This document shows positions 16,743-25,471 of a stretch of DNA of 64,000 bases, piece after piece. The first letter of the stretch is position 1. Every line of letters begins with the position of its first letter. Origin of the DNA: Loktanella atrilutea (GTDB taxonomy: Bacteria > Pseudomonadota > Alphaproteobacteria > Rhodobacterales > Rhodobacteraceae); assembly GCF_900128995.1 (NCBI RefSeq), contig NZ_FQUE01000005.1:1-64000 (forward strand), given 5' to 3'. Position numbers and translations under genes: made by a program. Below the pieces are notes generated by a model. It ran no database searches. It worked only from the letters and a program-made list of their open reading frames with translations, and was not told where the DNA came from.

Positions 16743-17243
16743 ATGTCAGCCGAATCCGATTCGTCGAAATATGTCTTGAGAGCCGCCGACATTGCCGCGA
16801 TGGCGGGTCTGAAAAAGACACATTTCCTGAATTCCGACGCGCAAAGGGTGAACAAATCGCTTGGTGATGTCACCGGGCTGACCGGCTTCGGCTTTCACAT
16901 CATCACCGTGGAGCCGGGTCAGCTGACCACCGAACATCACGTCCATCATCACGAGGATGAATGCATCTACATACTGGAAGGAACGGCGTTGGCGCGGATC
17001 GGCGATGAAGAATACAGCGTCGGACCAGGAGACTTCATCGGATACAGGAAAGGTGGCTTGCCACATTCGCTGTTGAACAACGGAACGGACGTGCTCCGCT
17101 GCGTCGTCGTGGGTGAGCGGCTGCCGCATGACGTCTGCGATTATCCAGTCCAGGGCAAACGCATGTTTCGAAATGCCGGTCTGGCGTGGGGCATCGTGGA
17201 CATGACGGCGATCGAGAGCCCGACAGCGGGCGCGAAATCGTAG
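16743..17243 (+). CDS. Cupin-domain protein
   Basis: A 166-residue protein with one cupin barrel. Motif 1 (TTEHHVHHHEDECIYILEG) supplies the usual two His, Glu and third His for a metal ion. Motif 2 is in GDFIGYRKGGLPHSLLNNG. The ATG at 16743 follows GGGAAGGGAAAGCAGG. Likely roles are sugar- or small-molecule-binding or isomerase activity, but the substrate is not apparent. It is flanked by intergenic gaps of about 200-270 bp, so it is probably its own transcript. Confidence 0.8.
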   Translation: MSAESDSSKYVLRAADIAAMAGLKKTHFLNSDAQRVNKSLGDVTGLTGFGFHIITVEPGQLTTEHHVHHHEDECIYILEGTALARIGDEEYSVGPGDFIGYRKGGLPHSLLNNGTDVLRCVVVGERLPHDVCDYPVQGKRMFRNAGLAWGIVDMTAIESPTAGAKS

Positions 17244-17450
17244 AACGCGTTTTTCGGCGGAATGGAGGCTCGCTCTCTTGCGTCTGCAGAGAAGGTTCCG
17301 GTTTCGGACGAACTGCCTTGCCCGGCGTTCATAAATTGAGCAGAGTGCAGCGTTCGAGACCTCCGACGCGTCACAATCGCCGGCGGGTCGCGAGAATCTT
17401 GGCGGCCGTGCGGCGCGGCTTGATAGTCTGCCCGCAGAATTCAGGCGGAG

Positions 17451-19085
17451 ATGACCCAAATGGAATCACTCGCAATCAACCTCGCCAATACGCCGCGCGT
17501 GCCACTGGACGACAGCCATATCGCCGCGATCCGCGCCATCGGAGTCGAGCGGCGCTACGCGGCGGGCGAGATCGTCGTGCGGCCGGGCGATCCGATGGTC
17601 GAATTCATGCTGGTCGAGGAAGGCGACGTCATCCTGCTCGACAGCCAGACCGGCGCGCAGGCGACGCCGGGCTCCCTGCGCCCCGGCCAGTATCTGGGCG
17701 AGATCGCCTTCCTGAATGGCGGCGTCTGGAGCATGGGGATGCAGGCCGCGGCCGATACCCGCGTGGTGGTTGTCCCGCGCGAGGACATGCTGGCCCTGAT
17801 GGCGCGGGTGCCGGAACTGTCGGACCGGATCGTGACGGTCTTCGCGGGACGCCGCCGGCGCATCTTCGAGAATGACGAAAGCGCGCTGACCCTGATCGGC
17901 GCCGATCAGGACCGCGACCTGCGGCGGCTCGAATCCTTCGCCGCCCGCAACCGCATCGCCGTCAAGAAACTTGCGCTCGGCTCGGACGAAGCCTGCCGCC
18001 TTTTGGGCGAGGCGGACTGCGCGCTCGACATCCCAACGGCGCTCTTCGCCGGGCGGCAATTGCAGGACGTGAGCCCGCGCGCGGTGGCGCGGCTCCTTGG
18101 CCTCGACATGCCGCTGACGGGTGAGGCGCTCTTCGACGTGGCCATCGTGGGCGGCGGCCCGGCGGGCATCGCCGCGGCGGTCTATGCGGGGGCCGAGGGG
18201 CTGCGCGGCATCGTCATCGAGAACGAGGTGATCGGCGGCCAGGCAGGATCCTCGTCGCGGATCGAGAACTACATGGGCTTTCCCACCGGCATCTCGGGCG
18301 GCGACCTCGCCTGGCGGGGCGAGATGCAGGCGATGCGCCTCGGCACGCGCTTCGTCATGCCGCGCACGGTGACGGTGCTGGCACGGCACGACGACGCGAC
18401 GTGGGAACTGACACTTGATGACGGCGAGAGCTTGCGCGCGCGGACCGTCGTCGTGGCGACAGGGGTGCAATACCGGCGCCTGCCCATCGCACGGCTGGAG
18501 GAGTTCGAGGGCGCCGGCGTCTACTACGCGGCGACCGACATGGAGGCGCGGTTCTGCAAGGACCGGCACGTCGCCATCGTCGGCGGCGGCAATTCGGCTG
18601 GGCAGGCGGCGATGTTTCTCGCGCGGGCTGCGGCGCACGTCCACGTCCTGATCCGCAAGGACAACCTGCGCGAGACGATGTCGGCCTACCTCAGCAGCCG
18701 GCTGGAACATGAGCCGGCCATCACCGTCCATCCTTATACCGAAGTCGCGGCTCTGGGCGGAGAGACCACGCTGGACTCCTGCACCCTGCGCGACACCCGC
18801 GACGGCAGCGAACGGCAGATCGACCTTGGCGGGCTGTTCGTGATGATCGGTGCCGCGCCGAATACCGGCTGGCTCGAGGGCGTCGTCGCGCTCAACGACA
18901 AGGGCTTCGTGCTGACTGGTCCGGCGGCGGGGGCCGCGACGCCTTTCGGCACCTCTGCCCCCGGTATGTATGCGGTGGGCGACGTGCGGCTGGGGTCCGT
19001 CAAACGCGTGGCAAGCGGCGTCGGCGAAGGATCGGTCGTCATCAGCGACGTCTGGAATTACGTCAACGACACCTTGCAGCCCTGA
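17451..19085 (+). CDS. Cyclic-nucleotide-binding / thioredoxin-reductase-like flavoprotein
   Basis: A 544-residue fusion. Residues about 20-135 form a cNMP-binding (Crp-type) beta-barrel (PGDPMVEFMLVEEGDVIL and GQYLGEIAFLNGGVWS). Residues about 150-220 look like a thioredoxin-fold linker. From 229 there is a thioredoxin-reductase-like domain with FAD (VAIVGGGPAGIAAAVYAG) and NADPH (VAIVGGGNSAGQAAMFLA) Rossmann motifs. The redox CxxC expected between them is absent, and GGQAGSSSRIENYMGFP follows the FAD motif directly. It may be a signal-controlled flavin oxidoreductase with a different electron acceptor. GGCGGAG lies before the ATG at 17451; ATG 17460 is an alternative. Confidence 0.85.
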   Translation: MTQMESLAINLANTPRVPLDDSHIAAIRAIGVERRYAAGEIVVRPGDPMVEFMLVEEGDVILLDSQTGAQATPGSLRPGQYLGEIAFLNGGVWSMGMQAAADTRVVVVPREDMLALMARVPELSDRIVTVFAGRRRRIFENDESALTLIGADQDRDLRRLESFAARNRIAVKKLALGSDEACRLLGEADCALDIPTALFAGRQLQDVSPRAVARLLGLDMPLTGEALFDVAIVGGGPAGIAAAVYAGAEGLRGIVIENEVIGGQAGSSSRIENYMGFPTGISGGDLAWRGEMQAMRLGTRFVMPRTVTVLARHDDATWELTLDDGESLRARTVVVATGVQYRRLPIARLEEFEGAGVYYAATDMEARFCKDRHVAIVGGGNSAGQAAMFLARAAAHVHVLIRKDNLRETMSAYLSSRLEHEPAITVHPYTEVAALGGETTLDSCTLRDTRDGSERQIDLGGLFVMIGAAPNTGWLEGVVALNDKGFVLTGPAAGAATPFGTSAPGMYAVGDVRLGSVKRVASGVGEGSVVISDVWNYVNDTLQP

Positions 19086-19099
19086 CAGGACCCTGGCCC

Positions 19100-19420
19100 T
19101 CAACCCGCCTTGTGCGAAAGGTGGGACTGTCCCCAGGCGGCGATGGCGTCCAGAAGCGGGGCGAGGCTTTGGCCGTAATCCGTCAGGGCGTATTCGACCT
19201 TCGGCGGCCTCTGCCGGTGGTCGATCCGTTCCACCACGCCTTCGGCCTGCAATTCGCGCAATTGCCGGATCAGGACCGTTTCCGAGATCCATGACATCTC
19301 GCGTTTCAGTTCGGACAGGCGGTAGCTTTTGCGCGCCAGCCGATACAGGATTCCCGTCTTCCATTTCCCGCCGATGACGCCGACCGTCGCCTTCACCGGG
19401 CAGCCTGCCTGATCTTCCAT
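19100..19420 (-). CDS. HxlR-type transcriptional regulator
   Basis: A 106-residue winged-helix protein. The family layout is clear: a Cys-Pro near the N-terminus (QAGCPVKATVGVIGGKWKTG), the recognition region around YRLSELKREMSWISETVLIR, and a C-terminal wing (PPKVEYALTDYGQSL). The start MEDQAGCP at 19420 is preferred; an upstream ATG at 19483 would add 21 residues that run through the palindrome at 19445-19464. HxlR proteins sense reactive electrophiles or quinones through the N-terminal Cys and repress a divergent gene. Here that is the epoxide-hydrolase-like gene. Confidence 0.88.
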   Translation of the reverse strand: MEDQAGCPVKATVGVIGGKWKTGILYRLARKSYRLSELKREMSWISETVLIRQLRELQAEGVVERIDHRQRPPKVEYALTDYGQSLAPLLDAIAAWGQSHLSHKAG

Positions 19421-19444
19421 CTCCGCGACCCCCTGCCGAAATTG

Positions 19445-19464
19445 CACTGACAAAATTGTCAGTG
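19445..19464. promoter_or_regulatory. Palindromic operator candidate for the HxlR regulator
   Basis: CACTGACA-AAAT-TGTCAGTG: perfect 8-bp arms with a 4-bp spacer, lying between the divergent HxlR (start 19420) and hydrolase (start 19549) genes. HxlR-family dimers bind such palindromes. The position allows control of both promoters. Confidence 0.65.
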
Positions 19465-19548
19465 ATTGCCTTGAAGACATCACCGGTCATGATCGGGATC
19501 GACGTCCCGATTACAACCCCTCGTTCATGACCGCGGGAGGTGGAACCG

Positions 19549-20784
19549 ATGATCGATCCCATCACCCGCCGCACGGCGCTCGTGGGCCTCGCGGCCTTCG
19601 TTGCCGGCCCGGCTCATGCCCAAACCCCTTCATCGCAATCGCAGGATCCCACCATGGCTGCCACATCCTTCACCATCGACATCCCGGACGAGGTCATTCA
19701 GGACCTGAAGAACCGCCTCGCCGCGACGCGCCTGCCTGACCAGATCGACGGCAGCGGCTGGAGCTACGGCACCGATACCGCGTGGCTGTCCGAACTGCTG
19801 GCCTATTGGGCGTCCGATTACGACTGGCCCGCCGCACAAGCCCGTCTTAATGCCTTCGACAATTTCAAGGCCGCCATCGACGGCCTGGACATTCACTTCA
19901 TCCACGCGCGGTCCGATCATGCGGATGCCGTTCCGCTGCTGATGCTGCACGGCTGGCCGTCATCCTTCGTGCAGATGCTCGACATCATCCCTCTGCTGAC
20001 GCAGCCTGTTGACGATGGTCCGGCGTTCCATGTCGTGGCGGCGTCACTGCCGGGTTACGGCTTTTCCGGCATCCCGACTTCGCCGGGGATGAGCCCCGGC
20101 GCGATCGCGCCTTACATGCACACACTGATGACCGACGTGCTGGGCTACGACCGCTACGGCCTGCGGTCGTCGGACCTCGGGGCCGGTGTCGCGGCGCCCA
20201 TGGCGGGCACCTACGCCGACGCCGTTATCGGGTCTCACACCGGCGGCACGAACCCCTACCTGCAAGGTCCGATCCCCGACGATCTGACCGAGGAGGAGCA
20301 GACCTTTGCCCAGAACGCGCAAAACTGGATGCAGCAGGAGATGGCCTACGCCATGCTGCAGTCCAGCAAGCCGCAGACGCTGGCCGTTGCCCTGAACGAT
20401 TCGCCCGCCGGACTGGCATCCTGGATCCTCGAGAAATTCTGGCGCTGGACGGACCACGACGGCGACCTGACCACGGTCATCGACCGTGACGCGCTGCTGA
20501 CGAACCTCACGATCTACTGGGCGACCCAGACCATCAACCCCTCCATGCGCCTTTACGCCGAGGCGGTGCGCGCCCAGGGCGGCTGGACCATGCCGCAGGT
20601 GCCGGTCGGATACCTGATGCCTGACAACGACATGTTCCGCACGCCACGATCATGGATCGAACGGCAGGGGCCCGTGGCGCACTGGACCGTTGCCGCGAAG
20701 GGCGGGCATTTCATGGAGTGGGAGCAGCCGCAGGTCGTGGCCGACGATCTGCGGCTGTTCTTCGGCGCGCTTGGTCAGCGATGA
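19549..20784 (+). CDS. Epoxide-hydrolase-family alpha/beta hydrolase, exported
   Basis: A 411-residue protein. The N-terminus MIDPITRRTALVGLAAFVAG has a twin Arg and then a hydrophobic stretch ending AHAQ, so export by Tat or Sec is likely. The epoxide hydrolase N-terminal domain (EVIQDLKNRLAATRLPDQ) follows. Oxyanion HGWP is at residues 134-137, the nucleophile Asp209 in GLRSSDLGAG, and the His in KGGHFMEWEQP. The ATG at 19549 has GGAGG eight bases upstream. It opposes the HxlR regulator across a palindrome, suggesting induction by an electrophile. Its stop overlaps the next gene in ATGA. Confidence 0.85.
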   Translation: MIDPITRRTALVGLAAFVAGPAHAQTPSSQSQDPTMAATSFTIDIPDEVIQDLKNRLAATRLPDQIDGSGWSYGTDTAWLSELLAYWASDYDWPAAQARLNAFDNFKAAIDGLDIHFIHARSDHADAVPLLMLHGWPSSFVQMLDIIPLLTQPVDDGPAFHVVAASLPGYGFSGIPTSPGMSPGAIAPYMHTLMTDVLGYDRYGLRSSDLGAGVAAPMAGTYADAVIGSHTGGTNPYLQGPIPDDLTEEEQTFAQNAQNWMQQEMAYAMLQSSKPQTLAVALNDSPAGLASWILEKFWRWTDHDGDLTTVIDRDALLTNLTIYWATQTINPSMRLYAEAVRAQGGWTMPQVPVGYLMPDNDMFRTPRSWIERQGPVAHWTVAAKGGHFMEWEQPQVVADDLRLFFGALGQR

Positions 20785-21365
20785 CCAAGGCCAGTGACTT
20801 CGAGCAGGTCGAGGTTGCGTCGGAGGACGAATTGCGCGACTGGCTCGCGGCGCACCATCACCAGCACCAGAGCGTCTGGCTGATCTCGTTCAAGGCGGGT
20901 GACGACCGCTACCTAGCCTACGACACGATCGTCCGGCAGCTGGTCGCGCACGGTTGGGTCGACAGCCGCCCCCGGTCGCTGGACGCGGCCCGGTCCATGC
21001 GATTGATCTCGCTCCGGCGGCCGGGCAGCAACTGGTCCCGTGCCAACCGTCAGCGGGCCGAGGACCTGATCACCAGCGGTCAGATGACGCCGCGCGGGCA
21101 GGCCGCCGTCGACAGCGCGAGGGCGGACGGCAGCTGGACCGCTCTCGTCGACATCGAGGATGGCGTGGTGCCGGACGACCTGGCCGCGATGCTGCGCGAC
21201 ACACCCCATGCGCAAGGTCATTTCGACGCGTTCCCGCCGTCGTCCAGACGCATCATCCTCGAATGGATCGCGGCGGCCCGCACTGATGCGACACGTCGCA
21301 AGCGGGTGCAGCAGACAGCAGAGATGGCCTCGCGAAACGAACGGGCAAACCACTACAGATCATAA
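20781..21365 (+). CDS. YdeI/OmpD-associated-family protein
   Basis: A 194-residue cytosolic protein of the YdeI (OmdA) family. Family motifs include VWLISFKAGDDRYLAYDTIV, LVAHGWVDSRPRSLDAARS and the C-terminal SSRRIILEWIAAARTDATRRKRV. The biochemical function is unclear; relatives are linked with stress or bacteriocin protection. The start overlaps the preceding hydrolase stop in ATGA, so it is the second gene of that operon and probably shares its HxlR control. It is the last clearly chromosomal gene before the lower-GC island. Confidence 0.85.
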   Translation: MTKASDFEQVEVASEDELRDWLAAHHHQHQSVWLISFKAGDDRYLAYDTIVRQLVAHGWVDSRPRSLDAARSMRLISLRRPGSNWSRANRQRAEDLITSGQMTPRGQAAVDSARADGSWTALVDIEDGVVPDDLAAMLRDTPHAQGHFDAFPPSSRRIILEWIAAARTDATRRKRVQQTAEMASRNERANHYRS

Positions 21366-22008
21366 GGCAGCGGCGCATCTCCTGAGCTGCCCGCTGACGG
21401 CAAGAGACTCATTTGACTTTCCGATGCTGGCGACTGGCCGCGAAAGATCGGCAGTTCGCCAGTCAACTATTCAGGCGAAACGCGGTGAAGTTCCGCTCAC
21501 CGCCAATCATGTCAACCGAATAGGCCTTGGCCTTGGTTTTTGGCTGAATGTCCGCTTCTTGAAGGCGGACGCGGTGCCTTCGCTCCAGCAGCGAATGACC
21601 GCTGTCCGCCCTTCTTGTCGTCCAAAGAGGTGCGGGACCAGGTTTCTGACTGAATGTCCGCTTCTTGAACGCGCGGGGTGCCGTTCCTCCCGCAGCGAAT
21701 GACCGCTTTCTGCCCTTCTATGACAAAATTGTTCTCAGGGCCCTGAACGGGCCCGGTAGATCACCTTAGAGCCACATTTTCAGCTTGTATCATACTGTAA
21801 TGACACTCTGAAGGCTGAAGGCGGCTGGCCGGAGTGATTGGGTGCCTATGCCCAATCAATCAAGCGAGATAGCAAAATGAGCCCATGATTGCGGAAGGGC
21901 AAATCGCACGATCGCACGGCTTCGAACCTCGCACAGGAAGCGCTTCGTGGTCGCGTCTTAAAAGCGATACCATACGCATGGAGGCCGTAATTGAAGGCTC
22001 TGCATTTG
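21366..22008. other. Gene-free left border of the island
   Basis: About 640 bp. No reading frame with a family match is seen. It contains a degenerate tandem repeat (21545-21722) and AT-richer sequence after 21720. It probably marks the left border of the island that ends at tRNA-Ser. No copy of the tRNA 3' end was found here by eye. Confidence 0.5.
21545..21722 (+). repeat. Degenerate tandem repeat, two units of about 75 bp
   Basis: Both units begin CTGAATGTCCGCTTCTTGAA and end near CAGCGAATGACCGCT. They lie at about 21545-21620 and 21650-21722, with sequence between them that differs. TGAATGTCCGCTTC-like strings are common in intergenic DNA of this group as far as I recall. No gene is inferred. 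Confidence 0.6.
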
Positions 22009-22224
22009 TCAGTCGTGCCCCTTCAAACTGACCCACTCTTCCATCATGCGCCGCATCATTTCCGGCCGCGTTGGGAGATCGGGTTCAGTTTTACGTATGT
22101 CGTCGATCTTCTGCACGAACTCAGCGGACAGCCGAACGGTGATCGGTTGCGTATCAAGCGGCTCGATCCGTCGGGCTTTAACACGGCTGTCTTGGGCTGC
22201 GACTCTGAAGCGGCCGACGCCCAT
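22009..22224 (-). CDS. Ribbon-helix-helix-type small protein
   Basis: A 71-residue protein from ATG 22224. The core TQPITVRLSAEFVQKIDDIR, then PTRPEMMRRMMEEWVSLKG, fits a CopG/Arc-like strand-helix-helix DNA-binding fold. Such genes are common on plasmids and in toxin-antitoxin or mobilisation modules. No obvious toxin partner is adjacent, and the start is uncertain because the frame remains open upstream. It lies at the left edge of the defence island, reading outward. Confidence 0.55.
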   Translation of the reverse strand: MGVGRFRVAAQDSRVKARRIEPLDTQPITVRLSAEFVQKIDDIRKTEPDLPTRPEMMRRMMEEWVSLKGHD

Positions 22225-22305
22225 GCCGAAGCCGACAAGTTGATTTGGAAATTCTAAGGATCCGACACGTGCGGTTTCTGGGATCTGTCCAACGCGGCCT
22301 GGGCA

Positions 22306-22632
22306 ATGTTGCTTTTGCTGCAGTCCGATGGCCTTGACCTCCACCTGATCGCCCAGAGGTCGGCAGGGCTGCGCTACCGGGCGGCGGCTTGCGCCCGCTC
22401 GCCGCTGCCCGAGGAGATGTTCTCCGCCGATCGCCTGTGGGCAGCGGTGGAGGTGATCGACCTCATGGTCGAGACGGCGATCAACGACTACGCCAAGATT
22501 GATCCGGACCACGTCGAGGATGTACGCGGTCTCGTGACTCGCGGTATCGACGCGGCGGTCGAGCGTGCCCGTGCGCAGCACCGCCGGGACGATCCGGATC
22601 CGGACGCCGCCCCCCTGCCCTGCGCTGGCTGA
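22306..22632 (+). CDS. Hypothetical protein in the island
   Basis: A possible 108-residue protein. A stop at 22255-22257 limits it upstream and the first ATG is 22306. The middle is helical and acidic (SADRLWAAVEVIDLMVETAI, then DPDHVEDVRGLVTRGIDAAV). No ribosome-binding site is obvious. I do not recognise a family; it could be a cut-down remnant of a larger gene. Confidence 0.35.
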   Translation: MLLLLQSDGLDLHLIAQRSAGLRYRAAACARSPLPEEMFSADRLWAAVEVIDLMVETAINDYAKIDPDHVEDVRGLVTRGIDAAVERARAQHRRDDPDPDAAPLPCAG

Positions 22633-22756
22633 GCTTTTCGTCAGGTTCACCGACCCCAACCACCTCTACGAGCAGCCCCTCGGCATCCACCCCTCGGATG
22701 CCGAGGGATGGCGGCTGCCCATTTTTCAGCTTTCTCACCTCACCAGGAGACTTTTC

Positions 22757-23668
22757 ATGACCCATCACACCCGCCTGCCCTCCGCCGTTCTCGTCGATGG
22801 CGCAAGCCACTTGGTTTTTCCGCTTGCCCCCGATCCGTCCTGGCCTGCCATCGCCGAGGCCAAGGGTTTCGACCTCATCACCCGCGTCACCGACCGCTAC
22901 CGCTGCGTACTGCGGTGCCATGCCTGCGGCACCAAGGCGGTCGTGCGGATCAACGTGCTGCGCGATCACCAGCCGCTCTGTCACGGGTGCATCTACCAGC
23001 GCCGTGCCACGGCGGCGCTGGCCCTCGGGGCCGAGCTGATCGCAGCTGACGCCGGCAGCCGTCACTACGGACATTCCCGTCTGCGCTGCGGCCACGTCGT
23101 CCGTCGGCAGTATCTGCGCGTTGAGAAAGCCGCTGCCGGGGGTCACGCCATCGACTGCGAGGCCTGCCGCGAGATTCGTTATGGCACCGAGGCGCGGCAT
23201 TTCGGCTGGACGCTCGACGGTCCGGCGCGTGGCCGTCGTCCCGGCTATCGCAGCTACCGCCACGGATGCGGGCATGCTCAGGATGTCAGCATCGGGAACA
23301 TGGCCTGGGGCGATGCGAGCTGCGGGGCCTGCGCGCAGAATTGGGCCGGCAAGCCGAGCTATGTCTATCTCTTCAAGATCGACCTGCCGGGGCTGCCTGT
23401 TGTCAAAATGGGCTACAGCGCCCGCCCGGCCAAGAGGTTGCGCCACCAGCTCGGCATCGCGCGCGGGGTGCGGACGGAGATCCTGCGGGTGATGCTGCTC
23501 TCCTCGGGCAACGCCGCCGTCCGGGAGGAAAGTGCCTGTCATCGCGCGATGCGCGAGCGTCACGCCCACTTGATCGTGCCCAAGCCCATGTTCGGCGACG
23601 CGATCAACACGCAGGGCCGATGTGATCCTTGCCAACCCGCCATTCAATATCTCGGACTGGGGCGGTGA
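22757..23668 (+). CDS. Zinc-ribbon repeat / GIY-YIG-like nuclease, 3' end replaced
   Basis: A 303-codon frame from ATG 22757 (AGGAGA upstream). Three Cys/His modules precede the nuclease: C54/C57 with C75/C78; C111-H113 with C134/C137; C171-H173 with C189/C192. From about residue 202 a GIY-YIG-like start appears ([20 protein letters not shown], then RLRHQL). The native sequence seems to stop near residue 285 ([10 protein letters not shown]). The last 18 or so residues ([17 protein letters not shown]) are hsdM DNA read out of frame, so the C-terminus is lost by a recombination junction near 23613. Activity is doubtful. Confidence 0.65.
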   Translation: MTHHTRLPSAVLVDGASHLVFPLAPDPSWPAIAEAKGFDLITRVTDRYRCVLRCHACGTKAVVRINVLRDHQPLCHGCIYQRRATAALALGAELIAADAGSRHYGHSRLRCGHVVRRQYLRVEKAAAGGHAIDCEACREIRYGTEARHFGWTLDGPARGRRPGYRSYRHGCGHAQDVSIGNMAWGDASCGACAQNWAGKPSYVYLFKIDLPGLPVVKMGYSARPAKRLRHQLGIARGVRTEILRVMLLSSGNAAVREESACHRAMRERHAHLIVPKPMFGDAINTQGRCDPCQPAIQYLGLGR

Positions 23669-24344
23669 ACGGCTGCGCGAGGATGGGCGGTGGAAGTATG
23701 GCACGCCGCCAGCAGGCAATGCCAACTATGCGTGGTTGCAGCACATCCTGCACCATCTCGCCCCTTCGGGCACGGCGGGGGTTGTGCTGGCCAATGGCTC
23801 GATGTCGTCGACCCAATCTGGTGAGGGCGAGATGCGAAAGGCCATGATCGAAGGCGAAGTGATCGACTGCATGATCGCCCTGCCGGGGCAGTTGTTCTAT
23901 TCCACACAGATTCCAGCCTGCCTTTGGTTTCTGGCCAAGGACAAATCCAACGGCATCGCCCGCGATCGGCAGCTACGTGACCGGCGCGGCGAGGTGCTGT
24001 TCATCGACGCCCGCAGGCTGGGCTTTATGGTGGATCGCACGCGAAAAGAGTTTTCCGACGCCGACGTGGCGCAGATCGCCGCGACCTACCACGCTTGGCG
24101 TCTGGGTGAGGGCTACGTCGACATTCCCGGGTTTTGCAAATCGGCAAGTTTGGAGGAAATCCGGTCCCACGGCCACGTCCTGACCCCGGGCCGCTATGTG
24201 GGGGCAGAAGCGGCAGAGGAGGACGACGTGCCCTTTGTCGAACGTTTCGCAGGCTTGCAGGAGGTGCTGGAGACGCAGTTCGCCGACGCCGAAGCGCTGA
24301 CGGCGACCATCCGGGCGCGGCTGGCGGGGGTTATCCCGCAATGA
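23616..24344 (+). pseudogene. hsdM: Type I restriction methyltransferase HsdM, 5'-truncated
   Basis: The frame begins inside the gene: [24 protein letters not shown] is motif IV of N6-adenine methyltransferases, so it is retained. Motif I (AdoMet binding, FxGxG) and the whole N-terminal half are missing. The rest runs to a normal HsdM C-terminus ([17 protein letters not shown]). It is joined directly to the GIY-YIG gene near 23613-23618 and overlaps the hsdS start in ATGA. There is no proper start or ribosome-binding site. A protein from GTG 23622 could not methylate. Confidence 0.85.
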
Positions 24345-25426
24345 CAGCGTGGGAAACTGAAACTCTTGAAAACTGTCTCGAAGCTTTACTCGACTATCGC
24401 GGCAAGAGCCCGACAAAATCGCCATGGGGCATCCCTGTTCTGTCGGCCAGGGTTGTGAAGACCGCCGGGCTATTGCGGCCGATCGAACAGACCGTCGCTC
24501 CGGACTACTATCCTAAGTGGATGACGCGAGGATATCCAAAGCCCGGCGACGTCGTCATGACAACGGAAGCCCCTCTCGGGGAGGTAATCCAATTAGACGA
24601 AGAAACGGCATCTTATGGTTTGGGTCAGCGGCTGGTTTGCCTACGAGGCAAGGCCGGTATACTGGACAACACATTCTTGCGATACCTTTTGACGTCGCCC
24701 GTACAACAAGAGGTTCTTGCCAGTCGCGCGACTGGAACAACGGTGTTGGGGATAAGCCAGAAGGCGCTGCGCTCAATGCCAATCGCCTTTCCGGAATTTT
24801 CGGAACAGCAGCGAATAGGCGAGTTGCTGGCATCGCTGGACGACAAGATCGAGTTGAACCGGAAGATGAGCGCCACGCTGGAGGCCATTGCGCGGGCGCT
24901 GTTCCGCGACTGGTTTGTCGACTTCGGCCCCACCCGCGCCAAAATGGCAGGCACCGCACCCTACCTCTCTCCCGATCTTTGGTCCCTGTTGGCTGGTGTA
25001 AATCTACGAGAAGCACCGCGCCGCATAGGAGATCATCCACATTGTCTTCTCCGCCTGCACGGTGAAGCCGACACGGCTATCGGTCGCGTCCTGACGCGAG
25101 AAGAGTATGAGGCCAACTACGGTGTTGAGGGCAGTTACCGAGAGATACTTCGCGCTACAATCAACGCTACAAGTTTGCTTTTCCTTGGATGCAGCCTGAA
25201 CGTCGACCGGACTATTGCCTCCCTTGCTGAATTGAAGGGTCAAGCGCGCGTCGCCACACCCAGACACTATGCTTTTTTGCCTTTGACTGAGGGCATGGAC
25301 AGGGAGGCGCGCCGCGCCGAACTTGGTGCGGCCGACATCCACCCGATCTGGTACCCACCTGAGAACCATGACCAGTCAATCGAGGACTTGCTGATTTCCC
25401 TGATCGAGGGCGGATTTCATGAATAG
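24341..25426 (+). pseudogene. HsdS N-terminal half fused in frame to a SIR2-like domain C-terminus
   Basis: A 361-codon open frame. Residues 1 to about 215 are a type I specificity subunit: the first target-recognition domain and the central conserved region (LLASLDDKIELNRKMSATLE and ALFRDWFVDFGPTRAKM, ending at SPDLWSL). From about residue 220 it changes to the C-terminal half of a SIR2-like (SIR2_2) domain: HCLLRLHGEADTAIGRVLTR, then SLLFLGCSLNVDRT and IHPIWYPPENHDQSIEDLL. The NAD-binding first half of SIR2 and the second recognition domain of HsdS are missing. The junction is near 24983-25000 and base composition drops there. Most likely a deletion product. Confidence 0.8.
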
Positions 25427-25471
25427 ATCCTGTGTCTCATCGATACGGTGTTCGTCAAAGGTAGCCATCAA

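Noticed and set aside
17466-19574. 702-codon minus-strand frame opposite the cNMP/TrxR-like gene
   Set aside because: Shadow of the real gene; low-complexity composition and no domain recognised.
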